Below, piece after piece: positions 23,060 through 33,639 of a DNA stretch of 64,000 bases. Within the stretch, counting starts at the first letter, position 1. Each line of letters starts with the position of its first letter. The translations under genes were made by a program, and so were the position numbers. Under the pieces are notes generated by a model that saw nothing but the letters and a program-made list of their open reading frames with translations, ran no database searches and was not told the DNA's origin. The DNA lies in assembly GCA_007570785.1 (NCBI GenBank), contig ML660211.1, positions 2,719,947 to 2,783,946 on the forward strand, read 5' to 3'. This DNA is from Antilocapra americana (taxonomy: Eukaryota > Chordata > Mammalia > Artiodactyla > Antilocapridae).

Positions 23060-23648
23060 TTCTAGTCAAAACACAGAAACCCTCTAGGAACTTCAAACAG
23101 TGGAGATTTAATTTAAATAATTGGTTGCAAATCAGTGAAAGAGTTGAGGGAAAATAAGAGGAATGTGAGGGTCTAATGTTATTAAAAGATACAGAAAGCT
23201 TATCCTTTCTGGACTGGAGGAATAATAAGGAAAAATAACCTTGTCCAGAGGGTTGCACTGCTGGCTGCAGGAAGCCTGGAGACCGCCCACCCCTGATGCG
23301 GCTTGTTCTTCCCCTGTCGTTGCTAGAACCCATGCCCACAAGCGCGCTGCTGGAGCGGAATGACTGCCACTATCATAGCCACCGCCTGGCGTGGTTAGAA
23401 CTGTGCTCCTGAGAATGAGCCCAGGGATTTCTTGATTTTGTTTTTCTCCCCTCTGTTCTTGCTGCGATGCTGGTGGCACTTCCAGAAGCAGAAGAGAAAA
23501 TGTGATGCCTTCCCCTTATCCTTCCTTCCCATTTCCTGCCAGGATTGTGCATGGGCAGACTCCGAAGGTAATCCATCTTGCCAGGAAGTTCAGAAAAATG
23601 CAGCTTGCCAGGTCCCAGCCTTTTTTGATACAGAGGAAGGCATGAAAG
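23060..23648. other. GC-richer stretch, probably an ancient LTR-type repeat
   Basis: Shows the texture of an old LTR or similar repeat: 'gagatttaatttaaataatt', 'gttgctagaacccatgccca', a GC-rich centre with several CpG sites near 23280-23390, and 'tgccaggaagttcagaaaaa' and 'cagcttgccaggtcccagcc' near the end. Open frames of 86-115 codons on both strands overlap each other and look like chance in a GC-rich repeat. I cannot name the family. Confidence 0.4.
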
Positions 23649-23778
23649 ATCAGATACGCAACCTAGATGCCCATCAACTGATGAATGGATAAGAAAGCAG
23701 TGGTACATATACACAATGGAATATTACTCAGCATTAAAAAAAAATTCATTTGAAGCAACTCTACTCAGATGGACGAAA

Positions 23779-24032
23779 CTGGAGCCCATTATCCGGAGTG
23801 AAGTAAGCCAGAAGCAAAAACAACAATACAGTATATTAACACATATATATGGAATTTAGAAAGACAGTAACGAGAACCCAACATGGGAGACAACAAAAGG
23901 AACGCAGATGTATAGAATAGACTTGTGGACTTTGTGGATGAGGGTAAGGGTGGGATGAGATGGGAGAAGGGCATTGAAGCATGTTAATTGTCATGTGTCT
24001 AATCAATCGCCAGCCCAGGATTGATGCTCGGG
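23779..24032 (+). repeat. Left copy of gap-flanking 254-bp direct repeat
   Basis: Base for base the same as 24134-24387 (offset 355) except at two positions: G versus A near 23796, and C versus T near 23863. It ends exactly at the first N. See the right copy and the finding on false duplication. Confidence 0.95.
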
Positions 24033-24132
24033 NNNNNNNNNNNNNNNNNNNNNNNNNNNNNNNNNNNNNNNNNNNNNNNNNNNNNNNNNNNNNNNNNNNN
24101 NNNNNNNNNNNNNNNNNNNNNNNNNNNNNNNN
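24033..24132. other. Assembly gap (100 N)
   Basis: Exactly 100 unknown bases, the conventional size for a gap of unknown length. It lies inside the L1 3' UTR between the two 254-bp copies and shortly before the L1 G-rich tract. All open frames that cross it are artefacts. Confidence 0.99.
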
Positions 24133-24133
24133 C

Positions 24134-24387
24134 CTGGAGCCCATTATCCAGAGTGAAGTAAGCCAGAAGCAAAAACAACAATACAGTATATTAACACATA
24201 TATATGGAATTTAGAAAGACAGTAATGAGAACCCAACATGGGAGACAACAAAAGGAACGCAGATGTATAGAATAGACTTGTGGACTTTGTGGATGAGGGT
24301 AAGGGTGGGATGAGATGGGAGAAGGGCATTGAAGCATGTTAATTGTCATGTGTCTAATCAATCGCCAGCCCAGGATTGATGCTCGGG
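24134..24387 (+). repeat. Right copy of gap-flanking 254-bp direct repeat
   Basis: Second copy of the L1 segment, starting one base after the gap. Unlike the left copy it continues into the G-rich tract and the poly-A tail. Confidence 0.95.
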
Positions 24388-24408
24388 ACTGGTGCAGCGA
24401 GATTTCCC

Positions 24409-24445
24409 GGGGGGGAGGGAGGAGGGAGGGGGGACCCGGAGGGGA
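24409..24445 (+). other. G-rich tract of L1 3' UTR, potential G-quadruplex
   Basis: Several runs of three or more G separated by single A bases ('ggggggagggaggagggagg' is the core), enough for a quadruplex-forming motif. G-rich 3' UTR tracts are a known feature of mammalian L1. The same tract in the L1 at 29201-30391 appears as C-runs around 29294-29321. Confidence 0.8.
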
Positions 24446-24547
24446 AGCATATGTAAACCCATGGTGATATCATAACAATGTATGGCTAAAACAATAATTA
24501 AAATAAATAAATAAATAATTTAAAAAAAAAAATCAGATACGGAGCTA

Positions 24548-24764
24548 GAGTGAAAAGTGTGAGTCGCTCAGTCATGTCCCACTCTTTGTGACCCTTTGAA
24601 CTGTAGTCTGCCAGGCTCCTCTGTCCATGGAGTTCTCCAGGATAGAATACTGGAGTGGGTAGCCATCCCCTTCTCAAGGGGATCTTGCCGACCCAAGGAT
24701 CGAACTTGAGTCTTCCACGTTGCAGGCAGATTCTTTATTATCTGAGCCACCAGGCAAGGCCTAT
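24548..24764 (-). mobile_element. SINE Bov-tA, antisense, abutting the young L1
   Basis: Antisense: tail and body ('gtgagtcgctcagtcatgtc') to tRNA head ending 'gagccaccaggcaagg'. The 7-bp duplication GGAGCTA lies at 24541-24547 and 24765-24771. It overlaps the last base of the L1's right-hand duplication by one base, so the SINE landed directly at the L1 3' junction. Confidence 0.93.
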
Positions 24765-24771
24765 GGAGCTA

Positions 24772-26208
24772 AAACCCAGACATCAAGGACCAGAACACTG
24801 TTGAGCATTTCCAGGTTGAGCATGCACAGAGTAACCTGAATTCTCCCAAACTTCACTCCTGTATCTCAAAAAGAGAGGACTAGTTATTAGTTATTTTATA
24901 GCTCTTTATTTCTAAGAAATTATACCAGAGGAGTTTATCTAACAATCTCCATATTGGGAGGCTTTCTTTCTTTTAATTAGTAAGTATGTCTGTCAATCTT
25001 AAAAATTCTATAACTGATTAAAATAAATACCCTCAGACCACAGGGATCTATAGTTTCCACTTAGGTATTGATGTACATTTTATTATCATGATAGATGGAT
25101 CCTAGCTCCATCTATTGTGATTATAATAAGATTTATAAAGCTTCTTAAAACTCAGCTCAAAAACCATAATTACTAAGTTTGGGGAAAAAATTCAAAATAC
25201 TCACCAGAGAGGAGGAAATAGTCTCAATTTATACATAATAGGTGTTTTTCTTAGACTTTTCTAACTGCTCACAGAGGACTTTCCCCCTTTCCCTTTCATC
25301 CACATATGGTGAATTTGAGATGTACCGTTCTATGTCCATCTCTGAAATTCTCCATGCTTGAGTCAGTTGTACTTCAGTTTGGAATACATTTCCTTGTGCA
25401 AACCTTTAATCTCTAATATCAAGTGTGATTTGTTTGAAGAAGATTAAAAAGCTGTTTCCTGACACTGCACCCATGGCAACTGTTCAAAAAACACAGTTTA
25501 GTTTTCCCTTTTGTTTGGGTTACATGCTAGATATAGAAGTATTGTCACAAAGAAGCTGTCATTGCTAAAAAAAAAAAATGCACCCGTGAAAGAGCTGAGA
25601 TATACATGGATTAGGATATATTGTGCAAAGAAGCTGTTTAGTATAATTTTTCTGAGCTTACCTTTGAGAATGCTATTGTGACAGAGAAATTAAGTCATCA
25701 GTTACTGCTGAATGATCCAAGAAAATGAACATTGCATCTCTCTGACAATGCAAGTTGATGTAGGAAATGTTGATGGAATCAAAGAATCACTTTGCTGATA
25801 TATTTTTGCCACCTCAGCATAGATCATTAACTTAATGGATTATGTTTTGTAGTAGATGCATTTTTTTTAAATGTATGAACTAAAGTACCACGTGAACCTT
25901 CCCATTTTAATGGTCACTTCACTGTCACTGTGCAAAACACCTAAGTGAATTTAAACCTTTGTATTAAAACCCTTACTATCTGTCTCAGACACCAAGTAGC
26001 TAGAAGTTTCCATTGGTTCTTTGATATAAGTAGCAATCATTGTTGGATGGTATGGGCATCTTGGAGACTTCTTTGCCCTAAATCCTAGGGTACTTTTATT
26101 TTTGGAGAAATTGGAAAGTAGAAAATATTTGTTCTCAGAGTAAAATCAAGATTTTTTCATTCAATTCTCCACCTTTCAGTCTTAGTTACTTTACAAAAAC
26201 ATTACAGC
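24772..26208. other. No gene; repeat-poor stretch
   Basis: About 1.4 kb of AT-rich sequence with no recognised repeat. An A-run lies near 25567-25578 and a T-run near 25861. A possible home for conserved non-coding sequence. No specific motif seen. Confidence 0.4.
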
Positions 26209-26220
26209 AAAGGGATGTAT

Positions 26221-26436
26221 TGCTTTGTTGTTTTTTGTTGCTAAATCATGTCTGACTCTTTTGCAACCACATGGATTGTAGCCTGCCAGACTCCTCTGTC
26301 CATGGGATTTCCCAGGCAAGAATACTGGAGTCAGCTGCCATTTCCTTCTCCAAGAAATCTTCCCAACCCAGGGATCAAACCGATGACTCCTGCATTGACA
26401 GGCAGGTTCTTCACTGTTGAGTCATCAGGGAAGCCC
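26221..26436 (-). mobile_element. SINE Bov-tA, antisense
   Basis: Antisense: 'gttgctaaatcatgtctgac' to tRNA head ending 'gagtcatcagggaagccc'. Duplications AAAGGGATGTAT (26209-26220) and AAAGGGATTTAT (26437-26448) differ at one base. Confidence 0.95.
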
Positions 26437-26594
26437 AAAGGGATTTATAGGTATATATTAAAGACTTATTGGGGTATTTAAAAAAATTCATTCATAATTT
26501 TTAAAAAATTATGGTAAAATGATGTTTACTTATAAACTAATGAAACAATATTAGCATTTTAAGTAGTGCAGAAGTCATTTTGGAGAAAATAGGC

Positions 26595-26830
26595 AATTCA
26601 TTCATTAATTCAAGAAACATTTACTGAACATGTATTTCTTCCAGACATTTTCTGAGTTTGAAATTATCTTTATAAGATAAATAAAAGAAGGTCCTTCATC
26701 TCCCAGAGTTCACAAACTAGTGAAGAAAACTTTAGGCAAATAATTTTAATATCCAGTGATAGCTTCTACGATAGAGGAACGGATAGAGAACAGAGAGTAA
26801 TACTCCTATTCCAAAATGCAGATCTTGTTA
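26595..26830 (-). mobile_element. LINE L2, antisense
   Basis: Reversed L2 end 'attcattaattcaagaaaca' and 'tttactgaacatgtatttct', then 'tctcccagagttcacaaact' and a purine-rich body. Ancient. Confidence 0.68.
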
Positions 26831-27884
26831 GCATAAATCTAGGAGGAAACCTGTGCTGAGCTGTTGATGAGAAGGAGAGTCAGAAATGGTAACTATTACC
26901 AGAGAGTGACTGGGGCAGAGAACGTCACTGTGGTGTGATCAGAGAACAAGGAAACCAGAATCAAACAGTGATATCACAGGGCTGCCTCCAAGCCCAGTTA
27001 CAAAAATGTGGCTGCCAGTTGAACACCCTCACCAGGGTTGGGGATGCAAAAACAGAACAGAAGGAAGCGCTAAGTGATGTTACAGTATAGCAGGTACTCA
27101 CAAAGTGCTGATCCCAAATGGAACTCAGCACCAGGATGGTTTTTAGCGAAGAACTAGGGTCATTATGAGGGGTAGAGAGTACTCCAGACCCCTAAAATCA
27201 AATCATGCATGACTGTGTACATAAGATGGACCCATTTTAATGGACTTAGCAGATCGAGATGGCAGGACATTTTCGCAAGGAATCTCCACGTTTCTTTCCT
27301 TAATTCAAAAGTTTTTTGCTTTGGGTTTCCGTCTGCATTCTGACAAATGCATGTTCACTGACCCAGCTCTCAAAGAGCGAGGAAGCAGGTCAGAGTCAGC
27401 CCAGAATACTTCAAATTGCAGCACTGAAATCATTATCTGGGTTGATGAAACCCAGTTCTGCCAGGAGAGAGCTTCAGTCAGACTTCCTAATGGATGCTGA
27501 GGTTCAGGTGAAGTCAGTGCATCCTCCAGAAACCTGGGGTTTTAGGAACTCTTAACTAGCAAACAGTGACTGTGATTTGGCCAGAGTTCTGATTTTCTGC
27601 TTTACTCAAAGAGTTTGTTAATATCTCACTGATAGTAGCATTTTAATAGAGAAAAAATTGGAGCACTGAGCCAAGAAAAGTGAGTCATAAAGATTTTTTA
27701 GTCATTTCCTTGTCTGTTTTGGGACCATTTCAAAGGAAATTAATCCATCAATGAAGTTAAGATGTGTAATTTTAACTTAGCAGGTATGTAAGACTATATG
27801 ATGTTTTCCTGGGTATTATGCACTTATAATTCCATAACTTTTTATTCTGTTCTCTAAGCCTCTTGCCTTTTATCTGTCTTTTAG
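26831..27884. other. No gene; unassigned
   Basis: About 1.05 kb. Part of it (27200-27560) is somewhat GC-richer and has two overlapping open frames (86 and 79 codons) in different frames, without start context or known domain. I do not call them genes. Confidence 0.35.
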
Positions 27885-28079
27885 AAACTAACTCATTCTT
27901 CAGTGCTCAGCTGAAGTGGTCCCTCATCCATTTAGTCATCCCAAAAACCACTTCTCCAGGAAGAATTAAATGTGCTGTAATATATTGCTGGTAAATTTGT
28001 CATGCCACTTATTTTAAATCTTCTTCTTATTATAATAAGGTCTTTGTCTCTTTCCCAATCTAGATGAACAACTTTAATA
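27885..28079 (+). mobile_element. LINE L2 fragment
   Basis: Sense L2-like: 'gtgctcagctgaagtggtcc', 'aaaaccacttctccaggaag', 'catgccacttattttaaatc'. Weak. It is followed directly by a MIR. Confidence 0.5.
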
Positions 28080-28295
28080 GTAGCTTACATTTATTAAACT
28101 TTCACCAGATGCCATATTTAATTTAATCCTTAAAATACTTCTATATGATAAATACTGTTACTGGCTATTTTAACAGATAAAGAAACTGAGACACAGGAGG
28201 AACTTTCTCAAGACCAGTCCCGCAAGTTGCTGAGTAGGTTTCTAAACCCAAGAAGTCTGATTCCAGAAGCTCTGTTAACCGCTGAGCTTTGAATT
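28080..28295 (-). mobile_element. SINE MIR, antisense
   Basis: A clear antisense MIR: 'agcttacatttattaaactt', 'taatttaatccttaaaatac', 'cagataaagaaactgagaca', then 'gctgagtaggtttctaaacc' and the tRNA part at the end. Nearly full length. Confidence 0.88.
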
Positions 28296-29186
28296 ACATA
28301 TTTTGTATAAAAGAAAACTGTATCTCTACATGAGGATACAAAAACAAAAGGCCACATTTTTAGCTGTAAAGCAGTAAAGAGGACAATCCGTTTATGGTGA
28401 AATATAATTATGTGTTTCTTTCTATGTTATCAAAATGCAGCAGCTTGGTTAACTCACCATCTGTATAAATGACACACACAGAACACACTTTATGGTAATT
28501 TCTCTTCTTTACTTGCATTTTGTCACTTTCTTTGAAATTAGGTCACAAACATACTTTAAAAACAGCCTTGAAGCAAGACATATAACTTTCAGAAAAATTA
28601 ATTTCTTGATAAAAATATTTCCTGGGAACTTAACATTAAATTCTAGGCATTTTCTTTTAAGGAAAAATTCCACTATCTGCTTTCTAAGACCTCAAATCTG
28701 AGATTTTTCTTCTCATTCCTCTATGTTGATGAGAAGGAAGTAAATCTTCGGTTATTTTTAATTGCACCAATTTAAGTTTTATTAATGTATGCTTTGTGCA
28801 GTATAGGTGTTTTTTTTTTTTGCTGGATTTAGGTATTTGTTTCTGAGGCATGTGTTTATTCTATTTTATTCATTTTTAATTTGTGCTCGTGGGAGATATA
28901 CAGCCCCCAAATGCTAGGTATTTTACAAGACATTTAAGGTGAATATGCATGTCAGTACTGAAAATTAGGTGAGGTGAAAGACTCAGGAATCTGTTTAATT
29001 CTACAGCAGAAGCATCTGCTTTCATTTCAAAGAGGAAAATATTTCTCTGTAAGTAGCAGCTACTTGCCAAATAATGACATCACCCTTGCTTATTGCCAAA
29101 TGTTCTACTTCCTGCTTTGGTTTTTATTTCGACATTGGGTCAGTGTTTTTTCCATGGCATTAAATTGTCATCTTCACAGCTGTATT
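28296..29186. other. No gene; repeat-poor stretch
   Basis: About 890 bp, AT-rich, with a T-run near 28811-28821. No recognised repeat or credible coding frame. Confidence 0.4.
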
Positions 29187-29200
29187 TAATGATTATCTTT

Positions 29201-30391
29201 TTTTTTCTGGTTTTATTTATTTATTTTTTTTATTGTTTTTGCCATACATTGTCATGATATCACCATGGGTTTACATATGCTTCCCCTCCGGATTCCCCCT
29301 CCCTCCTCCCTCCCCCCCGGGAAATCTCGCTGCACCAGTCCCGAGCATCAATCCTGGGCTGGCAATTGATTAGACACATGACAATTAACATGCTTCAATG
29401 CCCTTCTCCCATATCATCCCACCCTTACCCTCATCCACAAAGTCCACGAGTTTATTCTATACATCTGCGTTCCTTTTGTTGTCTCCCATGTTGGGTTCTC
29501 GTTACTGTCTTTCTAAATTCCATATATATGCTTTAATATACTGTATTGTTGTTTTTGCTTCTGGCTTACTTCACTCTGGATAATGGGCTCCAGTTTCGTC
29601 CATCTGAGTAGAATTGCTTCAAATGAATTTTTTTTTAATGCTGAGTAATATTCCATTGTGTATATGTACCACAGCTTTCTTATCCATTCGTCAGTTGATG
29701 GGTATCTAGGTTGTTTCCATGTCTTAGCTATTGTAAACAATGCAGCAATGAACATTGGGGTACACGTGGCTCTTTCAATTCTGGTTTCCTCGGTGTATAT
29801 GCCCAGCAGTGGGATTGCCGGGTCATATGGCAGGTCTATTTGCAGCTTTTTAAGGAACCTCCACACTGTTTTCCATAGTGGCTGTACTAGTTTGCATTCC
29901 CACCAACAGTGTAAGAGGGTTCCCTTTTCTCCACATCCTCTCCAGCATTTATTGCTTGTAGACTTTTGGATGGCAGCCATTCTGACTGGTGTAAAGTGGT
30001 ACCTCATTGTGGTTTTGATTTGCATTTCTCTGATAATGAGTGATGTTGAGCATCTTTTCATGTGTTTGTTAGCCATTTTTATATCTTCCTTGGAGAAATG
30101 TCTGTTAAGTTCTTTGGCCCACTTTTTAATTGGGTTGTTTATTTTTCTAGAATGGAGCTGCAGGAGTTGTTTGTATATTTTTGAGATTAATTGTTTGTCT
30201 GTTGCTTCATTGGCTATTATTTTCTCCCATTCTGAAGGCTGTCTTTTCACCTTGCTTATAGTTTCCTTTGTTGTGCAAAAGCTTTTAATTTTAATTAGGT
30301 CCCATTTGTTCATTCGTGTTTTTATTTCCAATATTCTGGGAGGTGGGTCATGGAGTATCCCGCTTTGGATTATAGCAGAGAGTGTTTTGCA
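29201..30391 (-). mobile_element. Young LINE L1, 5'-truncated, antisense (1.19 kb)
   Basis: On the minus strand: last 290 or so codons of ORF2, stop, 3' UTR with a G-rich tract (C-runs at 29294-29321 on plus), and a poly-A tail with AAAT units (29201-29245 region). A perfect 14-bp duplication TAATGATTATCTTT lies at 29187-29200 and 30392-30405. No stop or frameshift has accumulated in the remaining coding part, and it is nearly identical to the L1 at 23659-24531. Both point to a recent insertion. Old age and a lineage-wide site are not excluded without comparison. Confidence 0.97.
29513..30391 (-). pseudogene. L1 ORF2 C-terminal fragment (open, 5'-truncated)
   Basis: The frame is open from the 5' edge of the insertion to a stop at 29513. 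That is about 292 codons, the last 272 beginning at a TTG near 30331. ORF2 is the L1 endonuclease/reverse transcriptase. This piece holds only the region after the RT domain. Counting from that TTG, a Cys-rich motif of the form C-x3-C-x7-H-x4-C is seen at residues 129-146, intact, as is typical of the L1 ORF2 C-terminus. There is no promoter, start codon, endonuclease or RT, so no activity is expected. Confidence 0.95.
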
Positions 30392-30538
30392 TAATGATTA
30401 TCTTTAAGAAATACACATGCAGAAATGAATCATATTAATGCAAAAGTTGTTTCTCTTTAAAAGTTTGCTACTATAGTTAGAGTTGTTGTCATGCAAGCAA
30501 GGACTTCCACTTCAGATTAGGGTAACTGAAGAAAAAAG

Positions 30539-30601
30539 TATATGTATATATATATATCTTTTGGTATGTATCTTGCATAATATATATACATATATATATA
30601 A
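30539..30601. repeat. TA-rich microsatellite, interrupted
   Basis: Two TA-rich blocks around 'cttttggtatgtatcttgca'. They sit just before the next SINE, so may partly be its tail. Confidence 0.85.
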
Positions 30602-30612
30602 TTCATATAACA

Positions 30613-30821
30613 TGCACTGTGCTCAGACACTAAGTTGTGTCTGATTCCTGTAGCAGCATGGACTGTAGCCTGCCAGGGTCCTCTGTCCATGGGATTTTCT
30701 AGGCAACAATACTGGATTGGGTTGCCATTTTCTCCTTCAGGGAATCTTCCTGACCCAAGGATCGAACCTATGTTTCCTACTTTGGGAGGGAGATTCTTTA
30801 CCACTGCTGCATCTGGGAAGC
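30613..30821 (-). mobile_element. SINE Bov-tA, antisense
   Basis: Antisense: 'gctcagacactaagttgtgt' to head 'accactgctgcatctgggaa'. The head is diverged. A weak flanking similarity (CATATAAC / CCTATAAC) may be the old duplication. Confidence 0.9.
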
Positions 30822-30966
30822 AAATCCTATAACTATATTATTTTCATAAACAATTATATAAATCCTCTAATTTTAATAATTCCATCATTAATATTCCCTT
30901 CAAGAAAAAAAGTAGAAAACTGCTGATTGGGTGAGTGTATTCATAACATTCTGAGCCAAGATTTTT

Positions 30967-30988
30967 TTGTTTGTTTGTTTGTTTTTAA
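30967..30988. repeat. (GTTT)n tract
   Basis: About five GTTT units. Confidence 0.85.
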
Positions 30989-32664
30989 TCCACTGGAAAA
31001 CACTTTTATGCCCAACTGACTAATTTATTTATGCCCAAGTGACTAATTTTATTATTTACTATTGCTGGAGTTGTATCAATTCCTTTTCAGAAGAGATGGA
31101 TATAGAAGAAGATGCTTGATGATAATATTCAAATAACTTAGGAGTATTATTTAGACATAGAATGAGAAAAATGCTAATTGAAATGAAGACAAAGAAGGAC
31201 CTGACACCCAGCAGGAATATATCAAGTATGTGAGATCTTGGTTCCAGAATTCTGACAGTGAGTTAAAAATCTGTGTACTTAAATTTAATGTTGCATAAGA
31301 CATACAGTAAGAGAATGCTTTTATAGGAAGAGATGAATGGGTATGATGTTTTGTCAGTAGTATTGCTTATAAGAATCAATGACAGGTTAGAAAGAAGCAG
31401 ATGACTAATGTGTTACTGAATATTGCAACAAGAAATTCAGGATGTGAAATGATAATTGTGGAGTTTGTACTTCAAGTCAAATTTCTACATTATCCTTGTT
31501 GGTTTAGGTATAGAATCTGTGTTATGACTTCAGAACAATTAAAAATATCTGCGACACCAGTAAGCACTTTTCTGTCTCCCTGGTTCAAAGCTTTCGTTGT
31601 GTATTACTAAACGTTCTCTTCTCTTATTCCCCATGGTGAGTGTTATATTTTTATTTTGATATAGAATGCATCCTATTACACGTCAAACTTTGGTTTCTCT
31701 CGACTGTGTTCTTCAATTTTTCTTTGACCACACAAATTGACTGGCAATGTCCTGTGAAATACGCTCACCCCATGAACATTTGTCTGAATGGCAGTTCTGA
31801 ATCACTGCAGCTTACGTTCATTTTTCTCTAGAACTCCTGTGCAAAAAAGGTCATACTTTCTCTTCAGAATGGGCAATTTTTCCTCAAGTCCACTGGTCTC
31901 GCAGGTGTCCATCAGGGAAAACTTGAATCCGTCCCACATGAATTCCCTTTGTTTTCTTGATGCCCGCTTAGTTCACATTTTTCTGAATACAGTTGGTTCA
32001 ATATGTCAGACTTAATGCTCTGTTCCCTAGATTAATGAATCATAAACAGACAGACACACATACATACTAATACACACACATCTCCCCTTTTATCCAGGCA
32101 GTCTGTAAGCTGTGCCCTGAAGGTTCACTTAAGAAATGTCTTTCTGTCTTTGTTTATGGAATTGTTAGTGAAGGCAGGTGTTAACATCCATTTGTACACT
32201 TTACAACAATATAATAAGACTGCAAAGTCAAAGCTCGTGATATTTTTCGTATTTGTCACACTATTATTATAAATATCTTGTCATCCTGAACACCAAGTCT
32301 AGGGATCTACTTTCTTTTAGAACAGGTGACCCAAAATTTGAGACATGGATAGAAGAGGCAGAAAATAGTGGGAAAAGGAGAAATTAAATAAAATCACAAA
32401 GTAGGCATAACAAAACATTAGCTTTAAATGCAGAAAAAAAACAAATTTATAATGCACAGATGAGCTTGAGATGTCTTGTGAAAGTACATACTGAATTCTG
32501 GATGTATAGTGAGGAAGGAGCAGATTGTGTATATTTTATTTAACTAAGTAATTGAGGACTGCTCTCCAGCGTTGTCTCAGCAGCATAGCTTTCCATGGCA
32601 GAGAGTGAGGGCTTGTCCATGCCCAGCACTTGACCTTACACAGCTGTCCGATGGGACTATAGCG
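30989..32664. other. No gene; unassigned
   Basis: About 1.7 kb with no recognised repeat apart from a degenerate CA-rich run at 32048-32080. Scattered open frames of 60-75 codons (31401-32015) lie in different frames and show no domain. Not called as genes. Confidence 0.4.
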
Positions 32665-33170
32665 ATACGTTACTAGTGTTTTAATGTGCATATCTCTGAT
32701 AACTATGATTTTGAATGCCGCATCTTCTATTTGTCAACTTGTTTGTTTTTCTCTTCTGGCAAGGGACTGACATGTCATTTATCTTTTTGGGGATTGAAGT
32801 TTTCTTTTTTTGTTTCTCGTTGATGGTCAGATTTATTTGTAATTTTTTGCTTCTCAGGTTATACTTTGAAAGTTTTATTTAAGAAGTTCTTTTTTTCTTG
32901 GTCACAGTAATTTTCCAACATTTTTTTTGGTGAACATTTATTTGACCCTTAGGTCTTTAATCCACCTAGATTTCTCATTTCTGTATGGTCTTAGGTAGGG
33001 ATCAGTTTTATATGTGTCCACATAGTCGGCCCATTTTCGCACTCCAAACAACCCTTCCTTTTCTTGTATATTTGCATGGCACCTTATTGATAAGGTGTCT
33101 GTCTATATGTCCGTCTGTGAGCTCCCCATTTTGGTCTATTGGCCTTTTTTTGCACCAGTGGCTTTTTAGT
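32665..33170 (-). mobile_element. LINE L1 (old L1M-type), antisense
   Basis: Antisense ORF2 pattern: 'gttttaatgtgcatatctct', 'aggtctttaatccacctaga', 'ggtcttaggtagggatcagt', 'tttggtctattggcct'. Highly diverged, with deletions. Confidence 0.68.
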
Positions 33171-33179
33171 CAATCAATG

Positions 33180-33535
33180 AGGCTATCTTATGCTGGGGTA
33201 TAAACAACTCGAAAACATCAGTGGCCTAGAACAGCAAAGTTTATTTTTCATGCGTGCTACAGATTCACTGTAGGTCTGCGAGGCGCCCCAATCATCAGTT
33301 TCTCAGGAACAGTGGCTTCTGAAGCGACCTTTACCTCGGGCATTGCCATTCATGGGCCAGAGGGGAGAACAGACTGGAGATTTGCATGTTGATAGTTGAA
33401 TAAATGCTCCAGTCCAGAAGTCACACATGTAACTCTGGCTTATAAATTGCCATTCAAAACAATGGTCCACTAAGTAAGATTCAGAAATATTCAGAAATGT
33501 TGTATCTTGGTCATAATATCTGAGTTTCAAGTTAT
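33180..33535 (+). mobile_element. Ancient interspersed repeat, family not named (member 2 of 3)
   Basis: 'aaacatcagtggcctagaac' followed by 'agcaaagtttatttttcatg', a middle part and 'gtccagaagtcacacatgta' near 33410. The arrangement resembles 16955-17400 and 59330-59520. The 75-codon minus-strand frame here is not convincing as a gene. Confidence 0.45.
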
Positions 33536-33639
33536 CTTACTTACACACCCTTAATATACATTTTCTTTATTCTCTCCCTTCCAAACATGGGGATATTTAG
33601 TCCAGTTTTTAAAAATTATTTATTAGGGTCACTTAAAAT

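Larger units (their letters stand above)
23659..24531 (+). mobile_element. Young LINE L1, 3' end, broken by an assembly gap
   Basis: Sense L1: the last part of ORF2 ('gatgcccatcaactgatgaa', 'caatggaatattactcagca'), the ORF2 stop region at 'tatatggaatttag', then the 3' UTR with a G-rich tract (24409-24445) and a poly-A tail mixed with AAAT units (about 24500-24531). The 10-bp duplication ATCAGATACG lies at 23649-23658 and 24532-24541. A 254-bp part occurs twice, once on each side of 100 Ns. With one copy and the gap removed, the insert would be about 518 bp. Confidence 0.92.

Noticed and set aside
23132..23714. Overlapping open frames of 86-115 codons on both strands next to the gap, with a few CpG sites
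   Set aside because: Frames on both strands overlap in a GC-rich old repeat. CpG density is too low and the patch too short for a CpG island or first exon.
23836..24214. Open frames across the run of N
   Set aside because: They contain unknown residues and exist only because the gap has no stop codons.
29658..30407. 249-codon plus-strand open frame with hydrophobic segments, resembling a membrane protein
   Set aside because: It is the antisense of the L1 ORF2 coding end. The hydrophobicity comes from the complementary strand of an A-rich coding sequence.
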